Positions 53,457 through 62,275 of a DNA stretch of 64,000 nt are shown piece after piece (position 1 is the stretch's first letter; every line of letters begins with the position of its first letter). The translations under genes were made by a program, and so were the position numbers. The notes beneath the pieces were generated by a model. It saw only the letters and a program-made list of their open reading frames with translations, did no database searches and was not told where the DNA came from. Origin of the DNA: Flavobacteriales bacterium (GTDB taxonomy: Bacteria > Bacteroidota > Bacteroidia > Flavobacteriales_D > Crocinitomicaceae); contig CANHHA010000010.1 of NCBI GenBank assembly GCA_947460825.1, positions 18,020-82,019 on the forward strand, written 5' to 3'.

Positions 53457-54559
53457 TTTACTTCCCGGTAAAAATACAACTTACTTTTGGCGGTATTCCC
53501 TTGTTTGATTCGAATTAAATCGCGCAGCACAATATCTGGCTTTAAGGCACTTTGTTCCCAAAATTTATTCAAGTCGTGTGCGTAGCAAAAAATTGAACCC
53601 TGATTAAAGGGTCGAAGTTGATTCGCTTTCGGAAACGCGTTCAGGATGGCTTGCTTGGTTGGGAATCCTGGATTTAGCCAAAGTTCACACGCCTCCGCCT
53701 CTTGATAAATACGCTCAGCCCCCACGGCCATGCTTCCGGTCCCTTTATAGTTCATCGAGAAGGTGCAAAAATCAACTTGGGAAAAGAAGCGCGCCTGAAA
53801 ACTCTGTTGCAAGGGCGTATACCAAAAATCTCCAGCAAAATTCCCCACCAAGATTTTCTTGCACTGGTTGCCTTTGGGTAAGGCATCATAGGTATGGTAG
53901 CGTTTACATATGGCATCGAATTGTGCTACGGCCTCATCAAAATGATTGGTTATCGCTCCAAAAAATAAGACCCATTCTGCTTTTCCCAAAGGGTGTTCTT
54001 CACGCCAATCGTAGTTTGGAATCCATTGAATGCCTATGGCCTTGAATCGTTCTTCGTTGGCCTGATCCAAGGGCTCCATGCCTGCAGAAACCCATACGTT
54101 AATGTGTTGTTTTGACAGCGATTCAAATGGAATGGACGTGCCTCCAAGCTCTAACAAACGTCCTTTATCAAATCGTTTTTTTAAGGTAGGGTCGTGCAGG
54201 TATTTACCCATGGACACCGCACCAATATTATTCCTTGCATCAAGCGCCACAAGCATTCCCACATGGGTTGCTGCATTGGTGGCTACCTTAATGTTGCTAA
54301 CATCCAATACGTCCATGGCACGTGATGAGGATGACACGCGTTCAGGATGTGCGGTACACAAAAGGATTCGTGTGGGTGAGGTGTTATCCGGATCTTTAAT
54401 AAAGAGTTTGATGCCATCCTCCGTTTTGACATACGAGAGCCATTGACTGTACCTAGATTTTCCCTTCGTTGCGTTAGCCCCTTTCTTTTCCGGGGTATTG
54501 CATCCAAGAAAAAGGAAGAAAAAAGTAAGAAATAGGAACTTAATACTGTTCTTTCTCAT
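53453..54559 (-). CDS. ABC transporter substrate-binding lipoprotein (FecB/BtuF type)
   Basis: From [20 protein letters not shown] (lipobox Cys20) the protein has 368 residues; an upstream ATG would bury the signal and overlap panB further. The two-lobed class III binding fold is suggested by [45 protein letters not shown] and [18 protein letters not shown]. Together with the adjacent permease and ATPase it forms a complete importer. Overlaps the panB 3' end by 20 nt. Confidence 0.88.
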   Translation of the reverse strand: MRKNSIKFLFLTFFFLFLGCNTPEKKGANATKGKSRYSQWLSYVKTEDGIKLFIKDPDNTSPTRILLCTAHPERVSSSSRAMDVLDVSNIKVATNAATHVGMLVALDARNNIGAVSMGKYLHDPTLKKRFDKGRLLELGGTSIPFESLSKQHINVWVSAGMEPLDQANEERFKAIGIQWIPNYDWREEHPLGKAEWVLFFGAITNHFDEAVAQFDAICKRYHTYDALPKGNQCKKILVGNFAGDFWYTPLQQSFQARFFSQVDFCTFSMNYKGTGSMAVGAERIYQEAEACELWLNPGFPTKQAILNAFPKANQLRPFNQGSIFCYAHDLNKFWEQSALKPDIVLRDLIRIKQGNTAKSKLYFYREVK

Positions 54560-55355
54560 TCGGAAAATCACCCGATTGTACATCTCGAATATATTCAGTG
54601 AAGGCGCCAAGCATTTCGTTGTGCAAGTTTCGATATTTTCTCAAAAACCGTGGATTAAACTCGTTGTTGATGCCCAGCATGTCATGAACCACGAGCACTT
54701 GTCCGTCTACCCCATTTCCCGCACCGATTCCAATCACAGGAATCTGAACAGTTTTCGCTACTTGAGTGGCCAGTGAAGCGGGGATTTTCTCTAGAACGAT
54801 TGCAAAACAGCCGGCTTGCTCCAATGCTTTTGCATCTTCAATGAGGCGATTTGCCTCTTCTTCTTCCTTGGCACGCACTACATAGGTGCCAAATTTATAA
54901 ATGGACTGAGGCGTTAACCCCAGGTGTCCCATCACAGGAATACCTGCCGTTAAAATACGTTTAATGGATTCTATGATTTCACTTCCTCCTTCCATTTTTA
55001 CGGCGTGCGCTCCCGTTTCTTTCATAATTCGGATGGCACTATTCAAGGCTTCCTTTGAATTCCCTTGGTAACTACCAAAAGGAAGGTCTACCACAATGAG
55101 AGCGCGTTGTACCGCACGAACTACGGACGACCCGTGATAAATCATTTGATCTAGGGTAATTGGCAAGGTAGTTTCATGTCCTGCCATCACATTGGAGGCA
55201 GAATCCCCAACCAGGATTACATCAATCCCTGCTTCATCAATGATGCGAGCCATAGAAAAATCGTATCCCGTTAACATGGAGATTTTTCGTCCGCTGTTCT
55301 TCATTTCTTGCAAGGTATGCGTGGTTACCTTTTTAACTTCTTTGTGTACTGACAT
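54540..55355 (-). CDS. panB: 3-methyl-2-oxobutanoate hydroxymethyltransferase
   Basis: First committed step of pantothenate synthesis, adding a hydroxymethyl group from methylenetetrahydrofolate to ketoisovalerate. Conserved segments are [64 protein letters not shown] and [19 protein letters not shown]. The start [10 protein letters not shown] gives 271 residues, the family norm; an ATG 34 codons upstream gives a hydrophobic extension without support. Confidence 0.95.
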   Translation of the reverse strand: MSVHKEVKKVTTHTLQEMKNSGRKISMLTGYDFSMARIIDEAGIDVILVGDSASNVMAGHETTLPITLDQMIYHGSSVVRAVQRALIVVDLPFGSYQGNSKEALNSAIRIMKETGAHAVKMEGGSEIIESIKRILTAGIPVMGHLGLTPQSIYKFGTYVVRAKEEEEANRLIEDAKALEQAGCFAIVLEKIPASLATQVAKTVQIPVIGIGAGNGVDGQVLVVHDMLGINNEFNPRFLRKYRNLHNEMLGAFTEYIRDVQSGDFPNEKEQY

Positions 55356-55370
55356 GCCAAGAATTTGATT

Positions 55371-55378
55371 CAAAAGTA
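55371..55378 (-). promoter_or_regulatory. Candidate -7 box for panB and the ABC importer
   Basis: TACTTTTG on the minus strand matches TAnnTTTG, 15 nt before the panB ATG. The divergent kmo box lies about 90 nt away, so the gap is a back-to-back promoter region. Confidence 0.5.
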
Positions 55379-55465
55379 AGGAAAGTGGATTAAAGCACCT
55401 AAATAGGACACGACGCAGTGTGGAAAAGATGAAATAAATCCCGAATTGAACGAGCAAAAACTAAT

Positions 55466-55473
55466 TACTTTTG
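55466..55473 (+). promoter_or_regulatory. Candidate -7 box for kynurenine 3-monooxygenase
   Basis: TACTTTTG matches TAnnTTTG and ends 22 nt before the ATG, preceded by an A-rich stretch. Confidence 0.5.
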
Positions 55474-55495
55474 TTCTACCCGTAATTAAACACAC

Positions 55496-56866
55496 ATGGA
55501 ACAACAGAAAACAGCAACAATCATCGGAGCAGGTCTTGTGGGATCGCTTTGGGCCGTATATTTATCAAAAGCGGGTTATAAAGTCACGATCTTCGAACGT
55601 CGTTCAGACATTCGTCAAGCAGAAATCTCCGCAGGTAAATCCATCAATTTAGCGCTTTCTGTGCGTGGTTGGACTGCACTAGACAAGGTTGGAGTTGGCG
55701 ATGAAATTCGAAAAATTGCCATCCCAATGTACGGACGAATGATGCATGATTTGGAAGGAAACTTGACCTATCAGCAATACGGGAAAGAAGGTGAAGCGAT
55801 TTTCTCTGTTTCACGGGGTAAAATCAATGCGACCATGATGGATATTGCAGAGAATCACGGAAATGCGACCATACATTATCAGCATTCATGCGATAGCGTG
55901 AATACCGAAACGGGCGAAGCATTCATAAACAACGAACTTACCGGGGAGCGATTCACAGTAAAAGCTGATGTGGTATTTGCGGCGGATGGTTCCTTCTCGA
56001 GTGTTCGGTATAGCTCCTTTCAAAAACGCAATCGATTTAGTTACAGTCAGAACTACATTGCAGACGGCTATCGAGAGCTCTTGTTGCCCGCCAATGCAGA
56101 TGGATCGTACAAACTAGACAAAAATGCCTTACACATTTGGCCGCGGGGACGCTTTATGATGATTGCCTTAGCGAATGAGGATGGTTCATTTACGTGTACC
56201 TTATTTATGCCGTACGAAGATGACAAATACGCCTTTGATCGCTTAACATCCAAGGAAAAAGTAGATGAATTCTTCCAGGAGGTATTCCCAGATTTTCATG
56301 CCATGGTGCCGAATGTCGCTGAGGCGTGGGAAGACCATCCTTTATCATCGTTGTCCATTATACGTTGTAAACCTTGGCATGCCGGTAAAGTAGCCTTAAT
56401 GGGGGATGCCGCACATGGTACGGTGCCTTTTTACGGACAGGGAATGAACGCGGGATTTGAAGATTGTCGCGTATTGTTTGAGCTGATGGAAAAACACCAA
56501 GAAGATTGGCCCAGGGTGTTCGAAGCCTACAGCACCGTGCGTAAACCGGATGGCGACGCGCTGCAAGATTTATCCTTAGATAACTACTTAGTGATGCGAG
56601 ATTATGTGGCAGATCCAGCCTTTATCTTACGCAAAAAAATTGAAGCGAAATTCAGCGAACTGTACCCTGAGCGTTGGATGCCGTTGTATTCGCAGGTCAC
56701 CTTCAGCAACATCCGATACAGTGAAGCTTATCAGCAAGGACAGGTGCAAAATGGCATTATGGACGAGGTCATGACCATGGAAGGAATCGAAGAACGCTGG
56801 GATTCGGAAGAAGTAATGAATATGTTATTGGAAAAAAGTGCTCATTTTAACTTTAGTCATGCGTAG
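55496..56866 (+). CDS. kmo: Kynurenine 3-monooxygenase
   Basis: FAD-dependent hydroxylase turning kynurenine into 3-hydroxykynurenine. GxGxxG FAD motif IIGAGLVGSLWAVYLSKAGY, ERRSDIRQAE, SINLALSVRGWTAL, and the second FAD motif ALMGDAAHGTVPFYGQGMNA typify KMO. Length 456 residues is normal, with a C-terminal hydrophobic-helical region. It belongs to the kynurenine-to-quinolinate NAD pathway together with 3-hydroxyanthranilate dioxygenase elsewhere in the window. The next gene overlaps by 8 nt. Confidence 0.96.
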   Translation: MEQQKTATIIGAGLVGSLWAVYLSKAGYKVTIFERRSDIRQAEISAGKSINLALSVRGWTALDKVGVGDEIRKIAIPMYGRMMHDLEGNLTYQQYGKEGEAIFSVSRGKINATMMDIAENHGNATIHYQHSCDSVNTETGEAFINNELTGERFTVKADVVFAADGSFSSVRYSSFQKRNRFSYSQNYIADGYRELLLPANADGSYKLDKNALHIWPRGRFMMIALANEDGSFTCTLFMPYEDDKYAFDRLTSKEKVDEFFQEVFPDFHAMVPNVAEAWEDHPLSSLSIIRCKPWHAGKVALMGDAAHGTVPFYGQGMNAGFEDCRVLFELMEKHQEDWPRVFEAYSTVRKPDGDALQDLSLDNYLVMRDYVADPAFILRKKIEAKFSELYPERWMPLYSQVTFSNIRYSEAYQQGQVQNGIMDEVMTMEGIEERWDSEEVMNMLLEKSAHFNFSHA

Positions 56867-57758
56867 AATATTGATATTTTCAATCGTATTTCCTTGTGCC
56901 TTGTTCGCACAAGACTATGGATTCAACAAGGGTAAAAAAGACAATGATTACCTGATGGTACGGAACAAAGGAATTACCTTTTCTGTTGGTCCGACCTGGC
57001 AATTCACGCCCAAAACAGAGACCTATGAAATGCCCGTTAATGCCGGAATCCGAGGGACTACGGTAATAGATCCTGCAGGAAAACTTGGTTTTTATGGAGA
57101 ATTCGGGATGGTTATTTTTCCAAAATGGAAGGCCTTACTTCCAATTAAAGCCATAAAAAAGTCACGGTTATTGGATTACATGGATTTTACCTTGGGGTAT
57201 CGCCAATACCGCGGAGAAGAACTCGTAACCACGGAATTCACGAATGCCTTAGGGGAAGTGACCAATAGCTTTGAATCTACCGGGAATTATTCTAACGGAT
57301 TGATATACGGGAGATTTGATGCGCACACCTTGCTGTATTTTGGAAAAAAGAAAATCGATGTTGCTCGTAAGCACTTTATTGACCAATCCATCGGGATAAA
57401 CATTGATTATAATCTCTTGAAAGGTTCCACGACTTATGAACCCTATGCGTCATCCTATTCACCGGTGGTTAGCGAACTTAAATTCTACAAGCCCTTAGTT
57501 GTACAGTTTCACTACTCTATAGGTATTGGGGTACGTTTTAATAGAGCATGGATGATGATACCAGGAGTTTCAATACCGTTCGTTACCTTGCATGAGTGGA
57601 ATGGGTTTAATGCCCGAATGAATTGGTTTCAATCTACCTATTGGCCCATTCAAGGACAAATACGTTTCATTAAATTATTTGAGCGACAACCCAAATGTGG
57701 AGCTTACGGGGATACAAAGGATATGGAGCGGAATAAAAATTATCGGGACAAAAACTAA
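56859..57758 (+). CDS. Putative outer-membrane beta-barrel protein
   Basis: From MRRILIFSIVFPCALFAQ (signal peptide, cleaved after AQ) the protein has 299 residues with alternating hydrophobic strands: GITFSVGPTWQF, LGFYGEFGMVIFP, MDFTLGYRQYRG, FDAHTLLYFG and VVQFHYSIGIGVRFN. No specific family recognised. It overlaps the kmo stop by 8 nt, suggesting shared transcription. An earlier in-frame ATG only adds seven residues. Confidence 0.75.
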   Translation: MRRILIFSIVFPCALFAQDYGFNKGKKDNDYLMVRNKGITFSVGPTWQFTPKTETYEMPVNAGIRGTTVIDPAGKLGFYGEFGMVIFPKWKALLPIKAIKKSRLLDYMDFTLGYRQYRGEELVTTEFTNALGEVTNSFESTGNYSNGLIYGRFDAHTLLYFGKKKIDVARKHFIDQSIGINIDYNLLKGSTTYEPYASSYSPVVSELKFYKPLVVQFHYSIGIGVRFNRAWMMIPGVSIPFVTLHEWNGFNARMNWFQSTYWPIQGQIRFIKLFERQPKCGAYGDTKDMERNKNYRDKN

Positions 57759-58288
57759 GAGAACCAGTTTTTTAGAAAGTATTTTGGTCCTTTTTTCTTA
57801 AGGCGTTTAACGACATCATCGCGGTTACCGATGTTACTAATTTTATAGACGTCGTTGAACACTGGTTTTCCATCTCGATAAAAAATAAACTCCAAGGTAA
57901 GGTTTGAAATTTCATCCTTATATAAATTATAGATGGTTGCACGGTCAAGGCCTTCGGAGAACAATGGCGGGTTTTCGGATTTTTTAAACCGGTTATCAAA
58001 TCCTTTTACGTTCACCAAACAATACGTTGAAAATCCTTTTTCCTTTAGCGCAATTAATGAGCTGTCGGTCGCTAAGACCTGACTGGAACCTCCTTGCTTC
58101 ACAAAATTCGTTGCTGGAATTGCCTTGATTCGCATTGCGGTAAAAATCTCGCATAAATTCACTTCCAAGGCGTAGCGGTCTTCAGGTTTTTCAAACTGAC
58201 CGATCACAACACATTCTTTTAAGTTGAACGCTTGAGCCCAAGAAAAATGAAGGGCGAAAAAGAATAGGACAAGGAATAGATGTTTCAT
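57755..58288 (-). CDS. Putative secreted protein of unknown function
   Basis: From MKHLFLVLFFFALHFSWAQ (signal peptide) 177 residues. The mature part includes CVVIGQFEKPEDRYALEVNL and LRIKAIPATNF-like residues typical of small periplasmic proteins with a Rossmann-like or TolB-N-like fold; I do not recognise a precise family. It lies 7 nt after the metF stop when the ATG is used, so it is probably the second gene of a metF transcript. Convergent overlap of 4 nt with the outer membrane protein gene. Confidence 0.7.
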   Translation of the reverse strand: MKHLFLVLFFFALHFSWAQAFNLKECVVIGQFEKPEDRYALEVNLCEIFTAMRIKAIPATNFVKQGGSSQVLATDSSLIALKEKGFSTYCLVNVKGFDNRFKKSENPPLFSEGLDRATIYNLYKDEISNLTLEFIFYRDGKPVFNDVYKISNIGNRDDVVKRLKKKGPKYFLKNWFS

Positions 58289-58295
58289 CGCGAGG

Positions 58296-59246
58296 TTAAA
58301 AAACTTCAGCGGCAATCGCCTTCACTGAAGAGGAATTAGACATGGTGTAATAATGAATGCACGGAACGCCTGCCGCTTTCAATGCCTTTGATTGTTGTAT
58401 TCCCCATTCAATCCCTACGCGCTCCACATCGGCATTCGTTTTACATTTAATTAATTCACGTGAAAGTTCAACGGGATAATCAATGTGAAAATACTTGGGG
58501 ATAAATGAAATGTGGGTAAGGCTTTTTAAGGGCTTTAATCCTGGAATAATTGGCACGGTAATCCCTATTGCTCGGCATGCACTTACAAAATCAAAAAACT
58601 TCTGATTATCGAAAAACATTTGGGTAACGATATAGTGCGCACCGGCTTCTACTTTCTTCTTCAAATGATATAAATCGTCCTCGAGGTTCATTGCTTCAAA
58701 GTGCTTTTCTGGATAGCCTGCTGCACCAATACAAAAATCGGTAGGATCCATTGTGTAATCATCCATGAGGTAATGTCCTTGATTCATTTGGCCAATTTGA
58801 TGGATCAATTCATTGGCATGTTTGTGCCCTCCGGGTTCTGCAACAAAGACGGATTCACTTTTAATTGAATCCCCGCGCAAGGCAAGTACATTATCAATGC
58901 CGAGGAACTGTAAATCAATTAGTGCATTCTCGGTTTCCTCCTGATTAAATCCCCCACAAATTAAATGCGGAACGGCATCCACATTGTACCGATTCATGAT
59001 TGCAGCACAAATCCCAACCGTTCCTGGACGTTTACGAACCGCAATTTTTTCTAGGAGTCCATTATCTCGTTCTTTATAAATAAACTCTTCTCGATGATAC
59101 GTAACATTTACGAACTTTGGATTGAATTCCATTAAGGGATCGATTCCATCATACAATGTTTGGATTCCCTTTCCTTTTAACGGGGGTAGAATTTCAAAGG
59201 AAAACAAGGTGTCCTTAGCGGCTTTTATATGTTCAGTTACTTTCAT
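58296..59246 (-). CDS. metF: 5,10-methylenetetrahydrofolate reductase
   Basis: Produces methyl-THF for methionine synthesis. 316 residues with FSFEILPPLKGKGIQTLYDG, NVTYHREEF, HLICGGFNQEETENALIDL, VLALRGDS and FIVTQMFFDN-type sequence (HYIVTQMFFDNQKFFDFV) that defines the FAD-binding barrel. Preceded by a perfect TATCTTTG box 10 nt upstream, so a very short leader; no room for a SAM riboswitch after that box. Confidence 0.96.
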   Translation of the reverse strand: MKVTEHIKAAKDTLFSFEILPPLKGKGIQTLYDGIDPLMEFNPKFVNVTYHREEFIYKERDNGLLEKIAVRKRPGTVGICAAIMNRYNVDAVPHLICGGFNQEETENALIDLQFLGIDNVLALRGDSIKSESVFVAEPGGHKHANELIHQIGQMNQGHYLMDDYTMDPTDFCIGAAGYPEKHFEAMNLEDDLYHLKKKVEAGAHYIVTQMFFDNQKFFDFVSACRAIGITVPIIPGLKPLKSLTHISFIPKYFHIDYPVELSRELIKCKTNADVERVGIEWGIQQSKALKAAGVPCIHYYTMSNSSSVKAIAAEVF

Positions 59247-59256
59247 AGTCGGGGTA

Positions 59257-59264
59257 CAAAGATA
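59257..59264 (-). promoter_or_regulatory. Candidate -7 box for metF
   Basis: TATCTTTG on the minus strand fits TAnnTTTG and lies 10 nt before the metF ATG, in a 38-nt gap after the aminotransferase gene. Confidence 0.5.
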
Positions 59265-59284
59265 CTACAAGTTTAATGAATCCC

Positions 59285-60463
59285 TTATGCCTTCGTTTCT
59301 TCAATCGCATGATAAATCTCATGTGCGAAATGACGGGCTTGTTCCTCGGTAATTGTTAAGGGTGGAGCCAAGCGAAAGCTATATGGATGTGAAAGAAACC
59401 AAAAGGTAATCATGTGTTTTTCCAAGCATCGTTTTACCACACGTTCTACCCGTTCAGCCAATTCCATATCAATGGCAAACATTAACCCAATGTTCCGGAT
59501 TTCTTTAACCTCTGGATGTGCTATAAGGACATCATGAAAAATCGAAGCTATTTTTGGCAGGGTTGAATAGTCGATTTCCGTGGTGAGTACCTTCAGAAAA
59601 GCAGCCGCTGAAGCACATACGACGGGGTGACCTCCAAAGGTAGTAATGTGCCCTAACATTGGATTTTCTTTAAACGCTGCCATATGTTCAGGACTCGTCA
59701 CCAAAGCACCAATGGGTAGACCTCCTCCTAAGGATTTACCTAAGGTGAGTACATCTGGGATTACACCAAATTGTTCAAACGCAAAATTGGAACCGGCTCT
59801 TCCTAAACCACATTGAATTTCATCGAATACCAACAAGGCGCCAACTTCGGTGCAACGGGCTTTCAAGGCTCGTAGGTATGAGGAATCTGGGATTCGAACC
59901 CCAGCATCTCCTTGAATTGTTTCAAGAAAAACACCTGCTGTATTTGTGGTGATTTGCGCTAACTGATCCACATGATTGAGCGAAATAAATCGTATACCTG
60001 GAAGTAAGGGACGGTAATTAGTCTTCTTTACTTCGTTATATGAGATGCTCAATGTACCATGGGTACTTCCGTGATACGATCCTTTGAATGCAATGATTTC
60101 GCTTCTACCGGTAACGCGTTTCACCAATTTCATGGCGGCTTCATTGGCTTCGGCACCAGAATTCACTGGATATACCGCCTGTAGGGTTGAAGGCAACATG
60201 GATGTTAGTTGCCGCGCAAAATCCATCTGAGCATCTTGAATAAACTCGCCGTACACCATGACGTGGAGGTGACGTTCAACTTGGTCGTGTATTGCTTTTT
60301 TAATGCTTGGATGTCCATGACCCAAGGAGCTCACGGCAATTCCTGAGATTAAATCGGCATAGGCATTCCCTTGTTTATCATATATGAAAATCCCTTCTGC
60401 GCGATCTACCTCAATAAGTAAGGGATAGGGAGAGGTTTGTCCGAGATTGGTTAGAAAATCCAT
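59285..60463 (-). CDS. Class III (ornithine/acetylornithine-type) PLP aminotransferase
   Basis: 392-residue fold-type I enzyme: N-terminal YADLISGIAVSSLGHGHPSI, PVNSGAEANEAAMKLVKRVT, LLVFDEIQCGLGRAG, and PLP-lysine in VLTLGKSLGGGLPIGALV. The family includes acetylornithine, ornithine and GABA aminotransferases; no arginine-biosynthesis neighbours are present, so the substrate is undecided. It lies 38 nt upstream of metF on the same strand. Confidence 0.93.
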   Translation of the reverse strand: MDFLTNLGQTSPYPLLIEVDRAEGIFIYDKQGNAYADLISGIAVSSLGHGHPSIKKAIHDQVERHLHVMVYGEFIQDAQMDFARQLTSMLPSTLQAVYPVNSGAEANEAAMKLVKRVTGRSEIIAFKGSYHGSTHGTLSISYNEVKKTNYRPLLPGIRFISLNHVDQLAQITTNTAGVFLETIQGDAGVRIPDSSYLRALKARCTEVGALLVFDEIQCGLGRAGSNFAFEQFGVIPDVLTLGKSLGGGLPIGALVTSPEHMAAFKENPMLGHITTFGGHPVVCASAAAFLKVLTTEIDYSTLPKIASIFHDVLIAHPEVKEIRNIGLMFAIDMELAERVERVVKRCLEKHMITFWFLSHPYSFRLAPPLTITEEQARHFAHEIYHAIEETKA

Positions 60464-60493
60464 GGGTATAAAATTAATGAAATATGAATAGTG

Positions 60494-60632
60494 GGACGTA
60501 AGGACTTTTGGACATCAGGATTTTAGGACTCAAGGATTCAAGGCATTCTCTTAATGTCTTAATATCCTAACGTCTTAATATCTTTTTGGACTTTAGGACA
60601 TCTGGATTTTAATTCTCTTAACATCTTAATAT
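60494..60632. repeat. Degenerate octamer tandem array
   Basis: Between the aminotransferase and YitT genes, the sequence reads as consecutive 8-bp units in blocks: GGACGTAA, GGACTTTT, GGACATCA, GGATTTTA, GGACTCAA, GGATTCAA; then CTTAATGT, CTTAATAT, CCTAACGT, CTTAATAT; then again GGACTTTA, GGACATCT, GGATTTTA and CTTAACAT, CTTAATAT. Two unit families (GGAnnnnA and CTTAAnnT) alternate as blocks, with the whole block pair repeated once. No ORF or tRNA explains it. Confidence 0.8.
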
Positions 60633-60636
60633 CTAC

Positions 60637-61488
60637 TTATGCTTTTAAAGAACGTTGTTTGATCATTCCTCCTTTGGTATCCTTAACGCTGTGCATGACA
60701 ATAAACGCATTGGGGTCAATTTTTTCTATTTCGGTATACATGCGATTAATTTCAAGCCGTGTAATGACGCTGTATAGCACATCTACATTTTCGGTATCCC
60801 CCCGCTTGCCGTAGCCTTTTTTACCGGAATAAACGGTTACCCCACGGTTCAATTTTTCGATAATCACCAAACGTACTTCTTCACAATAATCGGAAACAAT
60901 AGTCACTCCAACGTACTCTTCAATTCCTTCAACGATAAAATCAAGTGCTTTGGAAGCGGCCAAATACGTAAGCAAGGAATATAGAGCAATTTCCACTCCC
61001 ATGAGGTAGGCTGCGATTGAAAAAATGAGTGCGTTGATTCCAAGCATGATGTCCCCCACGGTGGCCCCTAACTTCTTGCTTAAGTAAATAGCGAGTACTT
61101 CAGTACCATCGATTACTGCACCCCCGCGCATCGCAAATCCAATCCCTGCGCCTAAAAACACACCACCGAACACAGCTATTAGTATGGGATCTGTGGTCAC
61201 AAGAGGTATGGATATAAAACTCAATGAGGTACTAAGGCCCACAATGGCAAGCGAAGTTTTTAAAGCAAAGGCATTACCCAGTAAGCGCTTACCCAATAAA
61301 ATAAAGGGCGTATTAATTAGGATAATGAAAATCCCGAGTGAAATGCTAGAAAACTGACTCGCTAACATAGAAATACCCATCGCACCGCCATCGATGAAGT
61401 GATTTGGAATAAGAAAACCTTTTAAACCAAAGGTAGCGGAGGCAATTCCCAAAAGGATCAATACCGTATCTTTTATAACACGCTTCAT
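60637..61488 (-). CDS. YitT family membrane protein
   Basis: 283 residues: about five to six hydrophobic segments in the first 190 residues (ILLGIASATFGLKGFLIPNHFIDGG, AVFGGVFLGAGIGFAMRGGA), then the C-terminal soluble DUF2179 domain (GVTVYSGKKGYGKRGDTENV; DVLYSVITRLEINRMYTEI). YitT proteins are widespread; transport of small molecules is suspected but not proven. A TATCTTTA box ends 5 nt before the ATG. Confidence 0.93.
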   Translation of the reverse strand: MKRVIKDTVLILLGIASATFGLKGFLIPNHFIDGGAMGISMLASQFSSISLGIFIILINTPFILLGKRLLGNAFALKTSLAIVGLSTSLSFISIPLVTTDPILIAVFGGVFLGAGIGFAMRGGAVIDGTEVLAIYLSKKLGATVGDIMLGINALIFSIAAYLMGVEIALYSLLTYLAASKALDFIVEGIEEYVGVTIVSDYCEEVRLVIIEKLNRGVTVYSGKKGYGKRGDTENVDVLYSVITRLEINRMYTEIEKIDPNAFIVMHSVKDTKGGMIKQRSLKA

Positions 61489-61669
61489 TGGGATAAAGAT
61501 ACCTGATAAACAAATTACTTGATAAGTAACTCCATGTTAATTCGACTCGTCGGTTAAGTTAGCGTCCTTCTTTGGTTGAATTATCAACCGAAGGAAATTT
61601 CTCCCCGTGATGGTACATGAACAAAGATTTCGTTAAAACACTTCATTCTTTTATGTACAATTAAATCCT

Positions 61670-62074
61670 TTATTTATTTTTTGGCCCTAATACTCCTTTT
61701 AATTCAACAGAAGCTTTATTGCCATTAATGATCGAAATAAAATAATTCCCTTGAGCGAATTTAGGATCATTTAGACTAAACAAATTAATTCCTGGCTTCA
61801 CTATCACTGATCTTTTTAAAGATTCTTTGCCATTGGCATCCTTCACTAATAAGATGGCATTACCGATGAGGTCTTTATCATTCAATATTACCTGAAATGT
61901 TCCATATGCCACATTGGGATGAACCGAAAAATAGCCAGATGTTCGAATTATTGAATCAGCATTGTGACTCAATTCAATCAAATACTTGGAATTTAACCGC
62001 TTGACTGTCGTTAACGATAATGCCCGCAATGAGAGCGCAAGAGCAAGGGTCAATAGATAAAATTTAACACACAT
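61670..62074 (-). CDS. Orphan T9SS sorting-domain-like protein
   Basis: 134 residues: N-terminal signal-peptide-like hydrophobic stretch (FYLLTLALALSLRALS), a short linker, then from about residue 47 (GYFSVHPNVAYGTFQVILND) a domain that aligns over about 83 residues with the C-terminal sorting domain of the T9SS protein next door (GYFSAYPNPSTGSFQVILND), roughly half the residues identical. It has no catalytic or adhesive domain of its own. The usual PNP motif is altered to PNV. It may be a remnant of a once larger cargo gene or a genuine small protein. TATTTTTA box 20-30 nt upstream. Confidence 0.78.
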   Translation of the reverse strand: MCVKFYLLTLALALSLRALSLTTVKRLNSKYLIELSHNADSIIRTSGYFSVHPNVAYGTFQVILNDKDLIGNAILLVKDANGKESLKRSVIVKPGINLFSLNDPKFAQGNYFISIINGNKASVELKGVLGPKNK

Positions 62075-62227
62075 AGTATTACATTACGTATTAAGTAAAA
62101 ATACGATTTGTTTATGGGACTAAAAATATAAAGTGACATGAATAAGTCTTTATCACGCAGAAATTGAACGTTAGCTGAAGTCTTGGAATATGGATATTGT
62201 AATCGTTCGACAGGATTGGTAGTAATA

Positions 62228-62250
62228 CCCCCCGTTCTTTCGAACGAGGG
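62228..62250 (-). terminator. Hairpin after the T9SS adhesin-like gene
   Basis: CCCCGTTC and GAACGAGGG pair (one bulged A) around TTTC. It lies 26 nt after the stop of the gene to its right, read on the minus strand. There is only a short T-poor tail (TATTAC), so it is weaker than the others. Flanking spacer 62075-62227 shows nothing else. Confidence 0.55.
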
Positions 62251-62275
62251 ATTTCATCTTGTTATTTATTTTCGC

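Noticed and set aside
54540..55457. Longer PanB with a hydrophobic N-terminal extension
   Set aside because: The extension has no family counterpart and would run across the TACTTTTG box; the ATG at 55355 gives the normal length.
59247..59284. SAM or other riboswitch before metF
   Set aside because: The gap is 38 nt and a promoter-like box lies 10 nt before the start, leaving no room for an aptamer.
60494..60632. CRISPR array
   Set aside because: The units are only 8 bp, run without spacers and vary at several positions; no cas genes are near.
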